Assembly: GCA_030407085.1 (NCBI GenBank)
Contig: CM059587.1
Location: 17,829,001 to 17,893,000, forward strand
Direction: 5' to 3'
Source: Trichopria drosophilae
Taxonomy: Eukaryota > Arthropoda > Insecta > Hymenoptera > Diapriidae
Length of the DNA: 64,000 nt
The notes under the pieces were generated by a model, which had not been told where the DNA came from, searched no databases, and saw only the letters and a list, made by a program, of their open reading frames with translations. Below, piece after piece: positions 46,590 through 57,912 of this stretch. Position numbers and translations under genes: made by a program. Within the stretch, counting starts at the first letter, position 1. Every line of letters starts with the position of its first letter.

Positions 46590-47410
46590 AATACACTTAG
46601 ACAGTTTTGAATCCGTAATATTGAATACAGATTTATTCAAAGTTTATTTTTTTAAAGAAATTTTTGTTTGCATTGAATTGAATATGCTTAGATAGTTTTG
46701 AATCCGTAATGTTGAATACGGAGGCATTCGCAATATTTCGTTTTGAAGAAGGAAACTTTTTTTGGATTGAAATGAATACGCTTAGATAGTTTTGAATCCG
46801 CAATGTTGAATACGGATGTATTCAAAGTTTTGTTTTTGAAAGAAAACTTTTCTTGCATTGAAATCAATACGCTTAGGTAGTTTTGAATCCGTAATGTTGA
46901 ATATAGATGTATTCAAAGTATATCGTTTTTGGTAGAAAACTTTTTTGCATTGAAATTAATACACTTAGATAGTTCTGAATCCGTAATGTTGAATACGGAG
47001 GCATTCAAGATTTCGTTTTTAACAAGGAAATCTTTTTTTGGATTGAAATGAATACACTTGGCTACTTTTGAATCCGTAATGTTGAATACGGATGCATTCA
47101 ATGTTTCGTTTTTAAATAGGAAACTTTTTTTGGATTGAAATGAATCCACAATGTTGAATACGGATGAATTCAAAGTTTTGTTTTTGAAATACAACTTTTT
47201 TTGGATTGAAATAAATATACTTGGATAGTTTTGAATCCATAATGTTGAATACGGATGCATTCAATGTTTCGTTTTTAAAAAGGAAACTATTTTTGGATTG
47301 AAATGAATACACTTAGATATTATTGAATCCGTAATATTGAATACGGATGTATTTAAGATTTAATTTTTAAAAAGAAAACTTTTTTTGGATTAATATGAAT
47401 TCAAAAAGTA
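46590..47410. repeat. 92-bp tandem array, nine units
   Basis: The marker GAATCC(G/A)TAAT(G/A)TTGAATA occurs near 46609, 46700, 46794, 46885, 46978, 47070, 47142, 47233 and 47325. The period is 91-94 bp except for one 72-bp unit with a deletion. Since 92 is not a multiple of 3, the open frames across it are accidental. It lies inside the composite TIR element. Confidence 0.85.
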
Positions 47411-48024
47411 ACCTTTTTATTCGTATGAACGAATAGAATTGTATTTACGTATTAAAATGGATTCACCGTTGACCAAAGTGTGGATTCAGAATTTTAATAA
47501 TTGAATCCAATTCTATATACAACTCTATCCAAATTCGATTGCTGGGAACCTAACGTTATGCTAATAAAAAATAAGTAACTAAATAATTGCAGCAAAAAAA
47601 AGGTATAATTAAAAAGGATAAATTTAAATTCCTCCAATTTAGATTCTTGATACCAAAGTCCCAACAAACGGACAGTGTGCAAAATTTTCAGCGATTTTCT
47701 GCTCGCATTTGATTTGTTTCCAATTTAGAATGATATTTACACAAGTTTAATTGCATTTTCAAACGAATATGTGCTCAGCGTTAAGTTCGAGGTTATGTTC
47801 AAATATTTGCACGCAAAAATACGTTAAATAAAAAGAATCTCGAATAAAAACTGAATGTTTTGTCTTCAATATTTCGTATACAACCGAATGCAACGCGGTA
47901 CTTTTCCAAAAAATAGCGATAGTGTGCAAACATTTCAACATTCATTAGATTTGTATCCAGCAAATTCATTGAAAATCCATTGAAATTCATTTACTGATTT
48001 TTTTTTATTTTGAATGGGAAAATA

Positions 48025-48131
48025 CCCTGAGAACACAAAAGTAACAGATATGTAACAACTATGTAAAAGTTATGTAACAATGTAACCATTACGTAAATAT
48101 TACAGAACTGTTACTTTCAGTGTTTGCAGGG
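48025..48131. mobile_element. ~107-bp palindromic MITE, copy 2
   Basis: It starts CCCTGAGAACACAAAAGTAA and ends TTACTTTCAGTGTTTGCAGG plus G, with flanking TA. It is about 90% identical by eye to the copy at 10275-10381. Confidence 0.7.
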
Positions 48132-49770
48132 TAGTGGAATGAAGAAATGATTTCGTTGAATGAATTTCAACTGAAAAGTGAGAATAGAACAATGGCAAGT
48201 GGAATGAATTTCAATGGAAAAATAGTTATATTTGCCGCGAACGAAATTGAATGGATATAGTTAATTATTACAGGACAACAAACTTAATGATTGTGAATCG
48301 AAAAAAAAATTAATTGAAAATGGAACTGATATGAATGAAATCGAATCGGGTATTACCAATAGCAAGGTCGGGAGGTAAATGATTTTGAATGGAAATAAAA
48401 TATTTAAATGAAACATAAAAAAGTTGGCTTTTTAGTAATTCTTGACGAGGAATTTCAATATAGTATAATAAAAATTGTAAACAATTTTTTGACCCAAAAC
48501 AATTTTTTCTTCGAAAAGAAATGGAATTTTTTAAAATCCATGCGTAATTATTTCGGAAATACGTTTTTCTGTTCACAAAACTTTTTTTGAATGTTTAAAT
48601 TAATTTAGCGAATTTTAATGGGTCAAACAAATTCGTTCTTGGGACGAATCGTCAATAAAAAAATGTGTTTTTTAAATTTAATTTCTTTAAATCCATCCGT
48701 AATTAAAAAAAAAATGTTTTTTATGTTCACCCAAGTTTTTAATTCAATTTAGAAGATAGTAGTAATGAAAAAATCAAAATTAAAAGTGACTGAATCGAAT
48801 TTTCAAAATTTGAGTTTCATAAAGGCAATTCTAACAATTTTTTATACTCTCTTAAAAAAATAAAAGAAATTTGTAGAGAATTGACCGAGAATTTTAATCA
48901 ATATCGAAAAATCAAGTATTGCAGAAAATTTTCGGTCAATTCTCTTTAATTGTTTTTGATTCTTTTTAGAAGATAGTAAACAATGGTTAGATTTGTCACA
49001 ATCTTCTATCTTATCATTTATTATATGATTTTCTGCTTGTTTATCTATGACAAGTAGCATCACTTCTAACAAATTCTTATAACAGTAACTTATACAAAAA
49101 AATTTGAATGGAAATAGTATTATAGACTGTAAAATTAACAAATCTTGAAACAAAACCTAATCTGTTTGATATAATTGATAAATTGTATGATAAATGATCT
49201 TTCGATAAATTCAACATAGACTTATACAACATAGATTTATGTTCAACAATAAAAAAAAATAAAACAAATTGTTACATAGTTATATATTAATTATATTACT
49301 AATAAAAATGATTATGAACCACATTTTTATTTCGCTATTTATCGCAATAGATTATCACATGGCATATCTATGACGTATCACACAATAATTTTTAGCAGGA
49401 CAGGCACAAAACTTCATAACCTAAAAGAAAAAAATGTCATCGAATTATAGAACAATTGGAATGCAAAACTCTTTTTCGAAAATACAAAATACTTTATGCT
49501 CGATACCATATCGAATAAAAATTGTTGAAAATCGTTGAAAGAAGCAGAGTTTTTTTTTCTTATTTAGGATGTTATTTATACGAGTCATACATTGACGACT
49601 TGCGAACTGCGTTTTCTCTAGCTTACCTGCTTCCTTACCTGCTTCACAATTTACAAGAATGCCAGGGATATTACAAATAAAAACAATAATTGTACACCAT
49701 ATATTTTGTATATAAAATGTGTATATTTCAATATAAGAAGGGACGGAATACGCAGTGTAAAGACCGTACA
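48132..49770. other. Intergenic AT-rich DNA downstream of alpha-tubulin
   Basis: No supported gene. A phrase AGAGAATTGACCGA...TCGGTCAATTCTCT (about 48876-48945) forms a loose inverted repeat; related AATTGACC phrases occur at about 11015 and 21718. The alpha-tubulin 3'UTR must extend some way into the right part. Confidence 0.4.
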
Positions 49771-49870
49771 AAATAAAGACGATACAAAATAAAGACGATA
49801 CAAAATAAAGACAATACAAAAAAAAGACAATACAAAAAAAAGACAATATAAAATAAAGACATACAAAAAA
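49771..49870. repeat. ~17-bp tandem repeat in tubulin 3'UTR region
   Basis: Units of the form GATACAAAATAAAGAC / AATACAAAAAAAAGAC repeat about six times. Minus-strand frames here read FILYRLYFV-like peptides only because of the repeat. Confidence 0.7.
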
Positions 49871-49977
49871 AACGTATACACAAAAAACAAAACGGGAGTA
49901 CAAAAAAACAAAAGCAAGTAAAAAAGACGAAAGAGGAAAGTTTTCGAATTTGTCGAGGCACATCCTGGACGGAAGTG

Positions 49978-52900
49978 CTACATTTCTTCCCCCCCTTCGT
50001 CGCCGCCCTCGGTCGAGTCCATACCGACTTCATCATAGTCCTTCTCCAGCGCCGCCAAATCTTCACGTGCTTCACCAAATTCGCTTTCTTCCATTTGTTC
50101 GTTCATATACCTGCGGGAAACAACAAACAATTAGAGTTTTAATTTTTAAATCTGATTGTTCCAAAGTATTTTGATCATGATTGGTTACAAAGGATGGGCG
50201 AAGCGGATACATGGGGAAGGGGGAGGGAAGGGTTGATCAAACGAGGTCTGGACTTGTAAGCGAGGTTCTACTGTATTACTGGTTTTTGATATGCTAAACA
50301 TGTACACGAAAACGAGTGATAAGGTCACCATCAATATTAAAACTAAAAAATGAATTTTTGAGTTTCGATTTGGTTTTTAAAATCACTTGAAACGAACAAG
50401 GTATATATTTTCTTTTTAATAAAAAAAAGTTCTAAAGAGATCTGCCGATAAAGTCTGCCGGTAATTTTAATTACTACACAGTCTCAAAAAAAATTAATTG
50501 GAAATTGACTGCAAATTTTCGAAAATAGATGTTTTTTACTCATTTCCGAAAATTGTCGGGAATGAGGCATAAACATGATAGATTCCCTAAACTTACTTCA
50601 AAATTTCAATTCTTATGATTTGTTAGCAACAAAATTGCTCAAACATTATCCATTACTTTCAAACAAATCTCGAGGAAAAAATATTATTAAAAAATAACAT
50701 TTTTATCATTTTTCTTACATTTTGTTTCATTACACTAAAATCGTTTTGATTCATTACATTTTATTGGAACGTATCTAATTTTGAAATAATACTGAATCAA
50801 TTTTAAAATCCACTTTCGGAGCGAACGAGTTTAAACAATTCTGCGGAGAAAAGAAGCCATTTAAATATCGATTCAAAACAACTCGAACCATCGATCGGTT
50901 CGTTTTAATTCCGACGTAATCATCATCAACTGGTATTTGATTTTCAAGCATTTGCTCTCTCAATCCCGACTGCCCTTCTGTTTGCTAGCGAAATCAGTTT
51001 TGTGCGCTTTACGCGAACAGGGTTGTGCCCGAGTAACGAGAAATTCATTTCATTCTTCTAATTGTATTACAAAATTCTTCTAATTGAATTTACAAAAAGT
51101 TTTAAAATGGTCGAGTAAGAGGAATGTTACGTGGCTACTTTGAAGTCCATTATAAATTATGTAATTACCGGATTTTAAATTCATGCCAGCTCGAGATCTT
51201 TAATACTTTTCTTGATGCTGGATAAATTAGTTTTATTGCCAATCTTTGTTTATTTTTATTTATACATTTCCACGTGTCAACGATTACCCGTGGTTACATC
51301 TCTAGCAATTGTATTAACTGTTTTTCGATATAAAATTACGTTAAAAAAACAAAAATTAAATAAGCATTGAAATGAAAATATAATTTTGAATATATTGTAC
51401 AAACCAATGGACGAAAGCTCGTTTGCTAAACATCTTGTCGAATTTACAGTTAAGTTTTTTCCAGGCTTCGATGACGGCTGTGGTATTTGCTAACATTGCC
51501 ACGGCCCGCTGGACCTTGGCTAAATCTCCACCAGGTACGACGGTCGGTGGTTGATAATTAATTCCAACCTACGCAGATGTTACAGAAATTATTAGCTTCC
51601 AAAAGTTACCGTGAAATCTATTAGCTCCTTTCATTCCGGAGTAATTTGAATTTGTTCTAATAGGACTGCCAGCAAATTTAGAAATTACCTTGAAACCTGT
51701 GGGACACCAGTCCACGAACTGTATCGTTCGTTTTGTTTTGATTGTGGCAATGGAGAAATTTACATCTTTTGGAACAACGTCTCCTCTGTATAGAAGACAA
51801 CACGCCATATATTTCCCTTTTCTTGGATCACACTTGACCATCTGATTGGCTGGTTCGAAGCATGCGTTGGTCAACTCCATTACACTCAGGTGCTCATGAT
51901 ATGCTCTGTCCATTGAAATGATTGGAGCATATGTTGCCAGTGGGAAATGAATTCTTGGATAAGGCACAAGATTCGTCTGGAATTCTGTGAGATCCACGTT
52001 CAGTGCTCCATCAAACCTGAGCGATGCTGTGATCGATGAAACGATCTGACCAATTAAACGATTTAAGTTGGTGTATGTTGGACGCTCAATATCCAGGCTC
52101 CTCCTACAGATATCATAAATAGCTTCGTTATCAACCAGAAAAGCGCAATCCGAATGTTCCAGGGTAGCATGTGTAGTCAAAATGGCATTGTATGGTTCAA
52201 CTACTGCCGTCGAAATCTGTGGCGATGGATAAATGGCAAATTCAAGTTTGGATTTCTTTCCATAATCCACAGAAAGGGCCTCCATCAGAAGTGACGTGAA
52301 TCCAGAACCGGTACCACCACCAAAGGCATGGAAGATCAAGAAACCCTGAAGACCCGAGCACATGTCTGCCAATCTTCGAATTCGATCCAACACAAGTTCC
52401 ACCACCTCTTTACCCAGAGTAATATGGCCGCGGGCATAATTGTTGGCGGCGTCCTCTTTACCCGAAATTAGTTGCTCAGGATGAAACAACTGACAATATG
52501 TGCCTGTGCGCACTTCATCTAAAAATAAGAAAATTATATATTTTCAGTCAACTTGACTCATATTCCAATCCAATATGTAATTAACCACTGGAATATCAAC
52601 ATTGTATTTAATTTGTATTTAATTGGATTTCTGAATTTAGGTTAGAATTTTAATAAACTAAATTGTTGTTATGATATGGAATCCCTTCTGGAACTGACAA
52701 ATAATACAAGAACCAGAAAATGAAAGGCATTTGAAACCTTCAAAACCTAAAACAATAGTTTAATAATGATAAGCGCCAAGCTCTCGTAGAAGAATATAAC
52801 CTCAATAATTACTGCGACTCTGAATAAATTATATTGCCGACTATAGAAATAACGATGTTGTGATTTTAAATATTATTAGAACAATTAAATGTTTATACAC

Positions 52901-53288
52901 TTTACTAAAGAACCCATAAAATAACCATTTGTTGGAAATGGTATTTTATCAAGATTTAAAAACACGGTTTTGTAACAAAATATGGAACAAAACCTACCAA
53001 TGACCGTTGGTTCAAAGTCGATAAAAACTGCTCGTGGAACATATTTTCCGCCGCAAGTTTCGCTAAAAAAAGTTCCAAAACCATCATCATTTCCGCAGGA
53101 GTTTGGAGGTAGCATTCCATTGGGCTGAATTCCGTGTTCCAAGCAATAAAGCTCCCAACACGCGTTGCCCATCTGGACACCGCCTTGACCGATGTGGATC
53201 GAAAGTACTTCACGCTAAAAAATATTTATTTCGATACATTTTTCTTCGTTCAACAATTTGAACGATTAATCGTGTAATTATTTACCAT
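49978..53288 (-). CDS. Divergent alpha-tubulin
   Basis: Complement join 49978..50110, 51405..51568, 51689..52518, 52998..53214, 53286..53288; GT-AG introns, phases agree; 448 aa. The first exon contributes only the ATG, as in many insect alpha-tubulin genes. Landmarks: [20 protein letters not shown] (nucleotide site), [16 protein letters not shown] (tubulin signature), [15 protein letters not shown] with the catalytic Glu254 equivalent, [29 protein letters not shown] and [17 protein letters not shown]. It assembles with beta-tubulin into microtubules. Oddities: the H1-S2 loop is two residues short and has Ser where Lys40 is acetylated, and the tail ends GGDEGGEEM instead of EEY. Several substitutions ([17 protein letters not shown]) suggest a tissue- or germline-specific isotype; that is inference. 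Confidence 0.95.
50200..50275 (-). mobile_element. Solo end of a CAGTAGAACCTCG element in tubulin intron
   Basis: On the minus strand it reads CAGTAGAACCTCGCTTACAA from 50274, a pogo-like terminus akin to the MITE at 44187. No matching left end is seen within the intron, so it is a truncated copy. Confidence 0.45.
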
Positions 53289-53802
53289 TTTGGCGGCTTG
53301 CTGAAAAGCTGGAAAAAGTAGGACTCAAAGATGTTGGACCAAGGTTCGGCGTTGGTGACTTAGTTGTAAAACTGATCAATTTGACATTGGCGTTTCTTTT
53401 GTTGTCTTGGTTACGACTACAGCGCTTTGTTCGATTTTTTTTCAAAATATCGAACGTGGATAATAACGTCGAGAAATGGAAACTATACATTTGTGTTATT
53501 CTTTATTGCAAACTTTTAATGTCGTTAAATAACGTGTATTAAGATTTAAATTATTATATATATTAATTACGCAACGTCTATATTTGTAGAAATTACCAAA
53601 CATTTACCACTCCGATTGATCAATTTTTCAATTATGTAGTGGAAACACTTATAATTTACCGCCTAATATTTCTGGGACTCGGACGCATTTCTCAATTCTC
53701 ATCTCTAATCTGATGTTCATTTATTTACTAAAACATTTCTATTATGTTCCTCTATTATTTTACTAAAGCCATTATTTTGACTCTAGAAGTACATATATTA
53801 GG
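53289..53802 (-). promoter_or_regulatory. 5' leader and promoter region of alpha-tubulin
   Basis: The leader abuts the ATG at 53286-53288 (CCAAAATG, a good insect start context). No TATA box is obvious. Length and transcription start are unknown. The sequence shows no other feature up to the TIR element at 53803. Confidence 0.4.
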
Positions 53803-54692
53803 GGTAACCGGTCTGTTCAACATAGGTAAATGTTGACATTCGCCCATCTCAACAGTGAACTCAACATTTACAAACTCAACATTTACAAAATCAACATTGA
53901 CAAAGTCAACATTTTAAACTCAACATTTGACAAACTCAACATTTTAAACTCAACATAAGAATTATTATTAAGAATTAAATTTGTGTTTATTTGTTTTACA
54001 TATTTAATTACATGTGATTTAATAACAATATAACAAAGGTATAATTGCGTTTTAATAATGCTAAATAGTTATTTAATGAATGTTGTGGGCTTGTCCACGA
54101 AGATAATCTAATACATTGACAAAATCAGCATTGACAAACTCAACATTGACAAAGTCAACATTTTAAACTCAACATTTGACAAACTCAACATTTTAAACAC
54201 AACATAAGAATTATTATTAAGAATTAAATTTGTGTTTATTTGTTTTACATATTTAATTACATGTGATTTAATAACAATATAACAAAGGTTTAATTGCGTT
54301 TTAATATTGCTAAATAGTTATTTAATGAATGTTGTGGGCTTGTCCACGAAGATAATCTAATACATTAGTGTCTCATATTATAATATTATAAATTATAAAT
54401 TTAATATTTAATTATAAATTGTATTTTTAATTTTATAAATTTTATATAAATTTTTATTTCGTAATCGTGATATTATTTATAGTTATGTTATACAATGAAA
54501 TTACACTATATTTAATAAGTTGTGTTGAGTATGTCAAATGTTGAATTTAAAATGTTGAGTTTGTCAAATGTTGAGTATAAAATGTTGAATTTGTCAAATG
54601 TTGAGTTTGTCAATGTTGAGTTTGTCAAATGTTGAGTTTGCCAATGTCTAGTAGGAATGTTGAGTTTGATTTAGTTGAATAGACCTGTAACC
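53803..54692. mobile_element. TIR element made of CAACATT minisatellite
   Basis: The ends GGTAACCGGTCTGTTCAA and the inverse TTGAATAGACCTGTAACC bound 890 bp. The left part holds ACTCAACATTTGACAAACTC units; the right part holds the same units inverted (GTTGAGTTTGTCAAATGTTG). A 249-bp block starting GACAAAGTCAACATTTTAAA occurs twice (about 53899 and 54148). No coding potential. Confidence 0.7.
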
Positions 54693-55194
54693 ATTTTAAG
54701 GCATCGTGATACGACTCTTTATTCTTTCTAAATATTACTTCTTTTCATTAACTCCGTTATTACGCTTTTTTGTTTATGGTTTTTAATTTTTTTTCTTGAA
54801 CGAGATAGGGTTTCTTGTCATACAAAAGCGTGGTTTTGGCCACAAAGAAATAATAGACCGAATCCATTTCAAACCATTCAGGCAGATATGGTCAAAATTT
54901 TAGATTTAATTGTCGATTGAATGTGTTATATTCTTCAAGGAAAATAAAGGGATATGTATTTTTCCGAATTTGCAAAGGATCATTTTTAACAAAGTTATGA
55001 TTATTTCAACTGATAATGCTAAAAATGAAGAAACCGTTAAATAATTTTTCTTTTGCGTGCCATTTTTTTCCTAAATAAGATGGTTCTTAATTAAGTCCTA
55101 ATTCTAATTCCAAATTAATCCATTAACGTCCAAGAAGACACAAATCTCACCAAGATTTTCGGAATATTTATTGACATGTTGACGTATTGATTAC
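54693..55194. other. Intergenic AT-rich DNA
   Basis: No supported gene, RNA or repeat. Confidence 0.4.
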
Positions 55195-57030
55195 GATCTG
55201 CTCGAAGCCCCTAAAGAGGACTTGTAACTAAGTCGAAACGTTGGGCATGTGATGTTTTTGCTAAATAAATTGGCAAAACATATAATACGACCGGAACCGT
55301 AATGGCCTTTACTTTATCACCTTACATTTTATAATTTATAACAATCGGTTCATAATCAAGAAGATCTTTCTTACAATTTTATATCTTGGCCTTAAAATAA
55401 TTTCTTTAGTGATTTCTAAAAAAAGTTAGTAAATATCGAAATCAGGGACATACATTTAAAATATCTGGAAACTAAGAAAGCCAAGCTCATTCAAAACATA
55501 AACACGACTTGTTATGAAAATATCATACAAATTCAAAATACTCTATTACAAATTTATCAAGTAAATATTCAAATCAGAGTAAATAATCAAACTAAAAAAA
55601 CTAACCAGATGGATACTATAAGACAATAGAATACAAAATACAGATAAATGGTTCATAAATCTCACTAACATTCCAATACTGGATAACGTCAAATTCATAA
55701 CAAAATGCTGTCCTGGAATACAATATTCCACGTATACTAGATAAACGTACTATTATTGACAGTATTAAGTATATCGAATCATATATCAATAACAACATAA
55801 CATTACCGGCTATGAACATTATAAATAAAATGATTGATACACTTTTAAAATATATAAATTATAGAATATATGGATAACCTATAGATAAAGTCATAAAATT
55901 ATACCTAATAGAAACAAGACAATTTTTTAAACGTAATACGAATGTTGTGTTTATTACTGCTGTTAAAGATAGTGTTACAGTAGCAGTGAATAAAAATACA
56001 TGTACATCTGAAATTGAATAATTATTTTCTCATGATAGCCCATACACCATGATTAACAACAACCTCATAAAACTGTTACAGTCGTGGTGCTATGAAATTT
56101 TAAAACATCTTGATGAAAATGAAGATCTGTAGGATTAAAATATGATTATAATAATTTAACATAAAATGCTCGCAAGATTTTTGCTATTTCCAAATTTATG
56201 AAAAAATGAATAATGAATAATAAAAAAAAACAAATCACACAATAATACTGCTCACTTACATTGCATATTAAATTATTTCATTACAGCACAGGATCATATT
56301 TCAATCTCACTAGATGTTACTTCATTGTTTACAAACATTCTATTAGAATTAGTTAGAAACAGTATTGAAAAAAGATACACATATATGAGACCATAAAAAT
56401 ACCTCGTGATGATATTTTAAATACAATATCTTTTCGACAACGCATACTCCAAGTTCAATAACTGAATACGTAAACAAATACAATGTAGATCCATGGGTTC
56501 GCCCTAGCCCGTAATATCTGATAATGTTATTGACGATTTAGAAACAATATGTTTAAATAAATTGTGATTCAAAACCTTTAATATTTCCTTATGTAAATGC
56601 CATTCTAACTTACTAGAAAATTAAATAGGTGAAATCGTACCAACCTTCAATAATTTTCGCCCCAGATTACAATTCACGTGAAGTGGTATTTTAATTTAAT
56701 AATATTTGCTCGTCTACCATCAAATGAGCATTACACACAATAGTTTATAACATTTTTAATTAATAAACGGTTTTATACATAAAGAAAATGTAAGTTTTTG
56801 TCTTTTTTTCTAATTTATTATTTTTTAAAAAAGTGATTCATTGAATTGTAGATTTTGTGTTAAACAATTTTCAAAAATTTAGAATTTTTTGAACTTTTAC
56901 TTACTTTTTACTACTTAATCTGTATACACATTGTCCTCACTATTATATTTTTTTGTAAATTAAACAGATGTAGTTCTATTTTCGATGACTTACGAGGGTG
57001 GTGCATCTATGCCACCGAGACGTATCATAT
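55195..57030 (+). mobile_element. Heavily decayed Penelope-like element (PLE-5)
   Basis: It begins with a hammerhead-like motif (55207-55246) and the GAACCGTAATGGCC terminus. Plus-strand frames then show ISLDVTSLFTNI (RT motif A) near 56300 and GSP*PVISDNVIDDLETICL (motif B region) near 56505, broken by many stops. It ends near 57030 with GCCACCGAGACGTATC. More than one PLE copy may be merged here. Confidence 0.6.
55207..55246 (+). ncRNA. Hammerhead-like motif, core mutated
   Basis: Stem I GCCC/GGGC, stem II GACTT/AAGTC, GAAA and CGTT are all kept in the same spacing as at 24009. The first core reads CTAAAGA instead of CTGAAGA, a change of an invariant G, so it should be inactive. Confidence 0.55.
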
Positions 57031-57290
57031 TAATAAATTAAAATACCACTTCACTCAGACCGCAATACAAAGATGTCTTATTTCCTAATGAAATTATTAT
57101 CGACGGTCAACTATACCAATTCTTATTTTGTTATATATAATTTAGTTGATCGAGCTTTAAAACTTAGCTACAAAAAATTTCACAACAAAAATATTAATAA
57201 AGTACAAAATTACTTACTTGATAATGATTACTCTAAGAATATCACCTACAATAGAAAATAATACCCAACCTAATCATAATCACATCAGAT
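57031..57290 (+). pseudogene. Penelope-like RT fragment
   Basis: The frame VIYNLVDRALKLSYKKFHNK and NKVQNYLLDNDYSKN matches the region after the RT palm seen also in PLE-2 (YNLVDRAI) and at 59500. A TAA ends it at about 57262, and sequence resembling a frame start (RYLQIPYIKSC) follows. Confidence 0.6.
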
Positions 57291-57299
57291 ATTTACAAA

Positions 57300-57500
57300 T
57301 TCCATATATTAAAAGTTGCTCTCTAAATTTCTAGGAGTGAAAATTCACTCTTTGGGTTTTTGTTATTGTTCTGTGGTGAAAACCTAGCAACTCTCGTGAA
57401 AGAGTGAATATTCAACTCTTTAAGAGTGAAATTTCCCTCCTAGTCGTGGAGTTGACAACTCTGGAGGAAAGAGTGACTTTCCACTCTTAAAGAGTGTCGA
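57300..57500. repeat. Short palindrome cluster, AAGAGTG/CACTCTT
   Basis: AAGAGTGAATATTCAACTCT, TTTAAGAGTGAAATT, AGTGACTTTCCACTCTTAAA and similar phrases recur in both orientations within about 170 bp. They can pair into hairpins. Origin unknown. Confidence 0.5.
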
Positions 57501-57912
57501 TAAGCAAGTTGTCCTTGCAGCCGGATACACCCATTTTGCAGCCTCGTTGTTCTACTATCCCTTGCCACACCGATTCTTCTTCTTCTTGCTTGTAGAATTA
57601 CGAGTATGGGGGCGCTGAGGTCTTCCAAGTTGGACACAGCAAGCCCCTATAACAGCACCACAGCTCTGGACAAAAAGTAATTGAGGTTGCTGGTTGGATG
57701 CTTGATTCTGCTGGGTGGGTATATATGTAGGGTTAGGCTAGTGGTTTAAATGACTACGTATGTATGCATGTAGAAGTGAAGGTTTTCAAGCTTGGGTGAC
57801 CCTCGATGCAGTGAAATGGATTGTTATGGGTTCAGAAATTATTTGCCTTGGATTTTCTCACCATTTTCCTAATAATTGGTTTATTTACTATTCAAACAGT
57901 TTATTAACGAGA

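Larger units (their letters stand above)
43965..47546. mobile_element. 3.6-kb composite TIR element, CCCAGCAATCGA ends
   Basis: The left end CCCAGCAATCGAGATTGG(ATAG) and right end (CTAT)CCAAATTCGATTGCTGGG are inverted over about 22 bp with a few differences. Inside are, in order, a foldback (about 44110-45723) that itself holds a MITE, and a 92-bp tandem array (about 46590-47410). The element has no transposase. It belongs with the 20818-22184 element by its termini. Confidence 0.7.

Noticed and set aside
46443..47312. Repeated protein-like frames (NASVFNITDSKLSKCI units)
   Set aside because: They come from the 92-bp tandem array; the period is not a multiple of three and the frames shift between units.
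46590..47410. CRISPR array
   Set aside because: Units are contiguous 92-bp tandem repeats without short direct repeats and unique spacers, and the context is a eukaryotic genome.
49445..50078. Membrane-protein-like minus-strand frames rich in Phe/Leu
   Set aside because: They read the 17-bp tandem repeat and the out-of-frame end of the alpha-tubulin exon.
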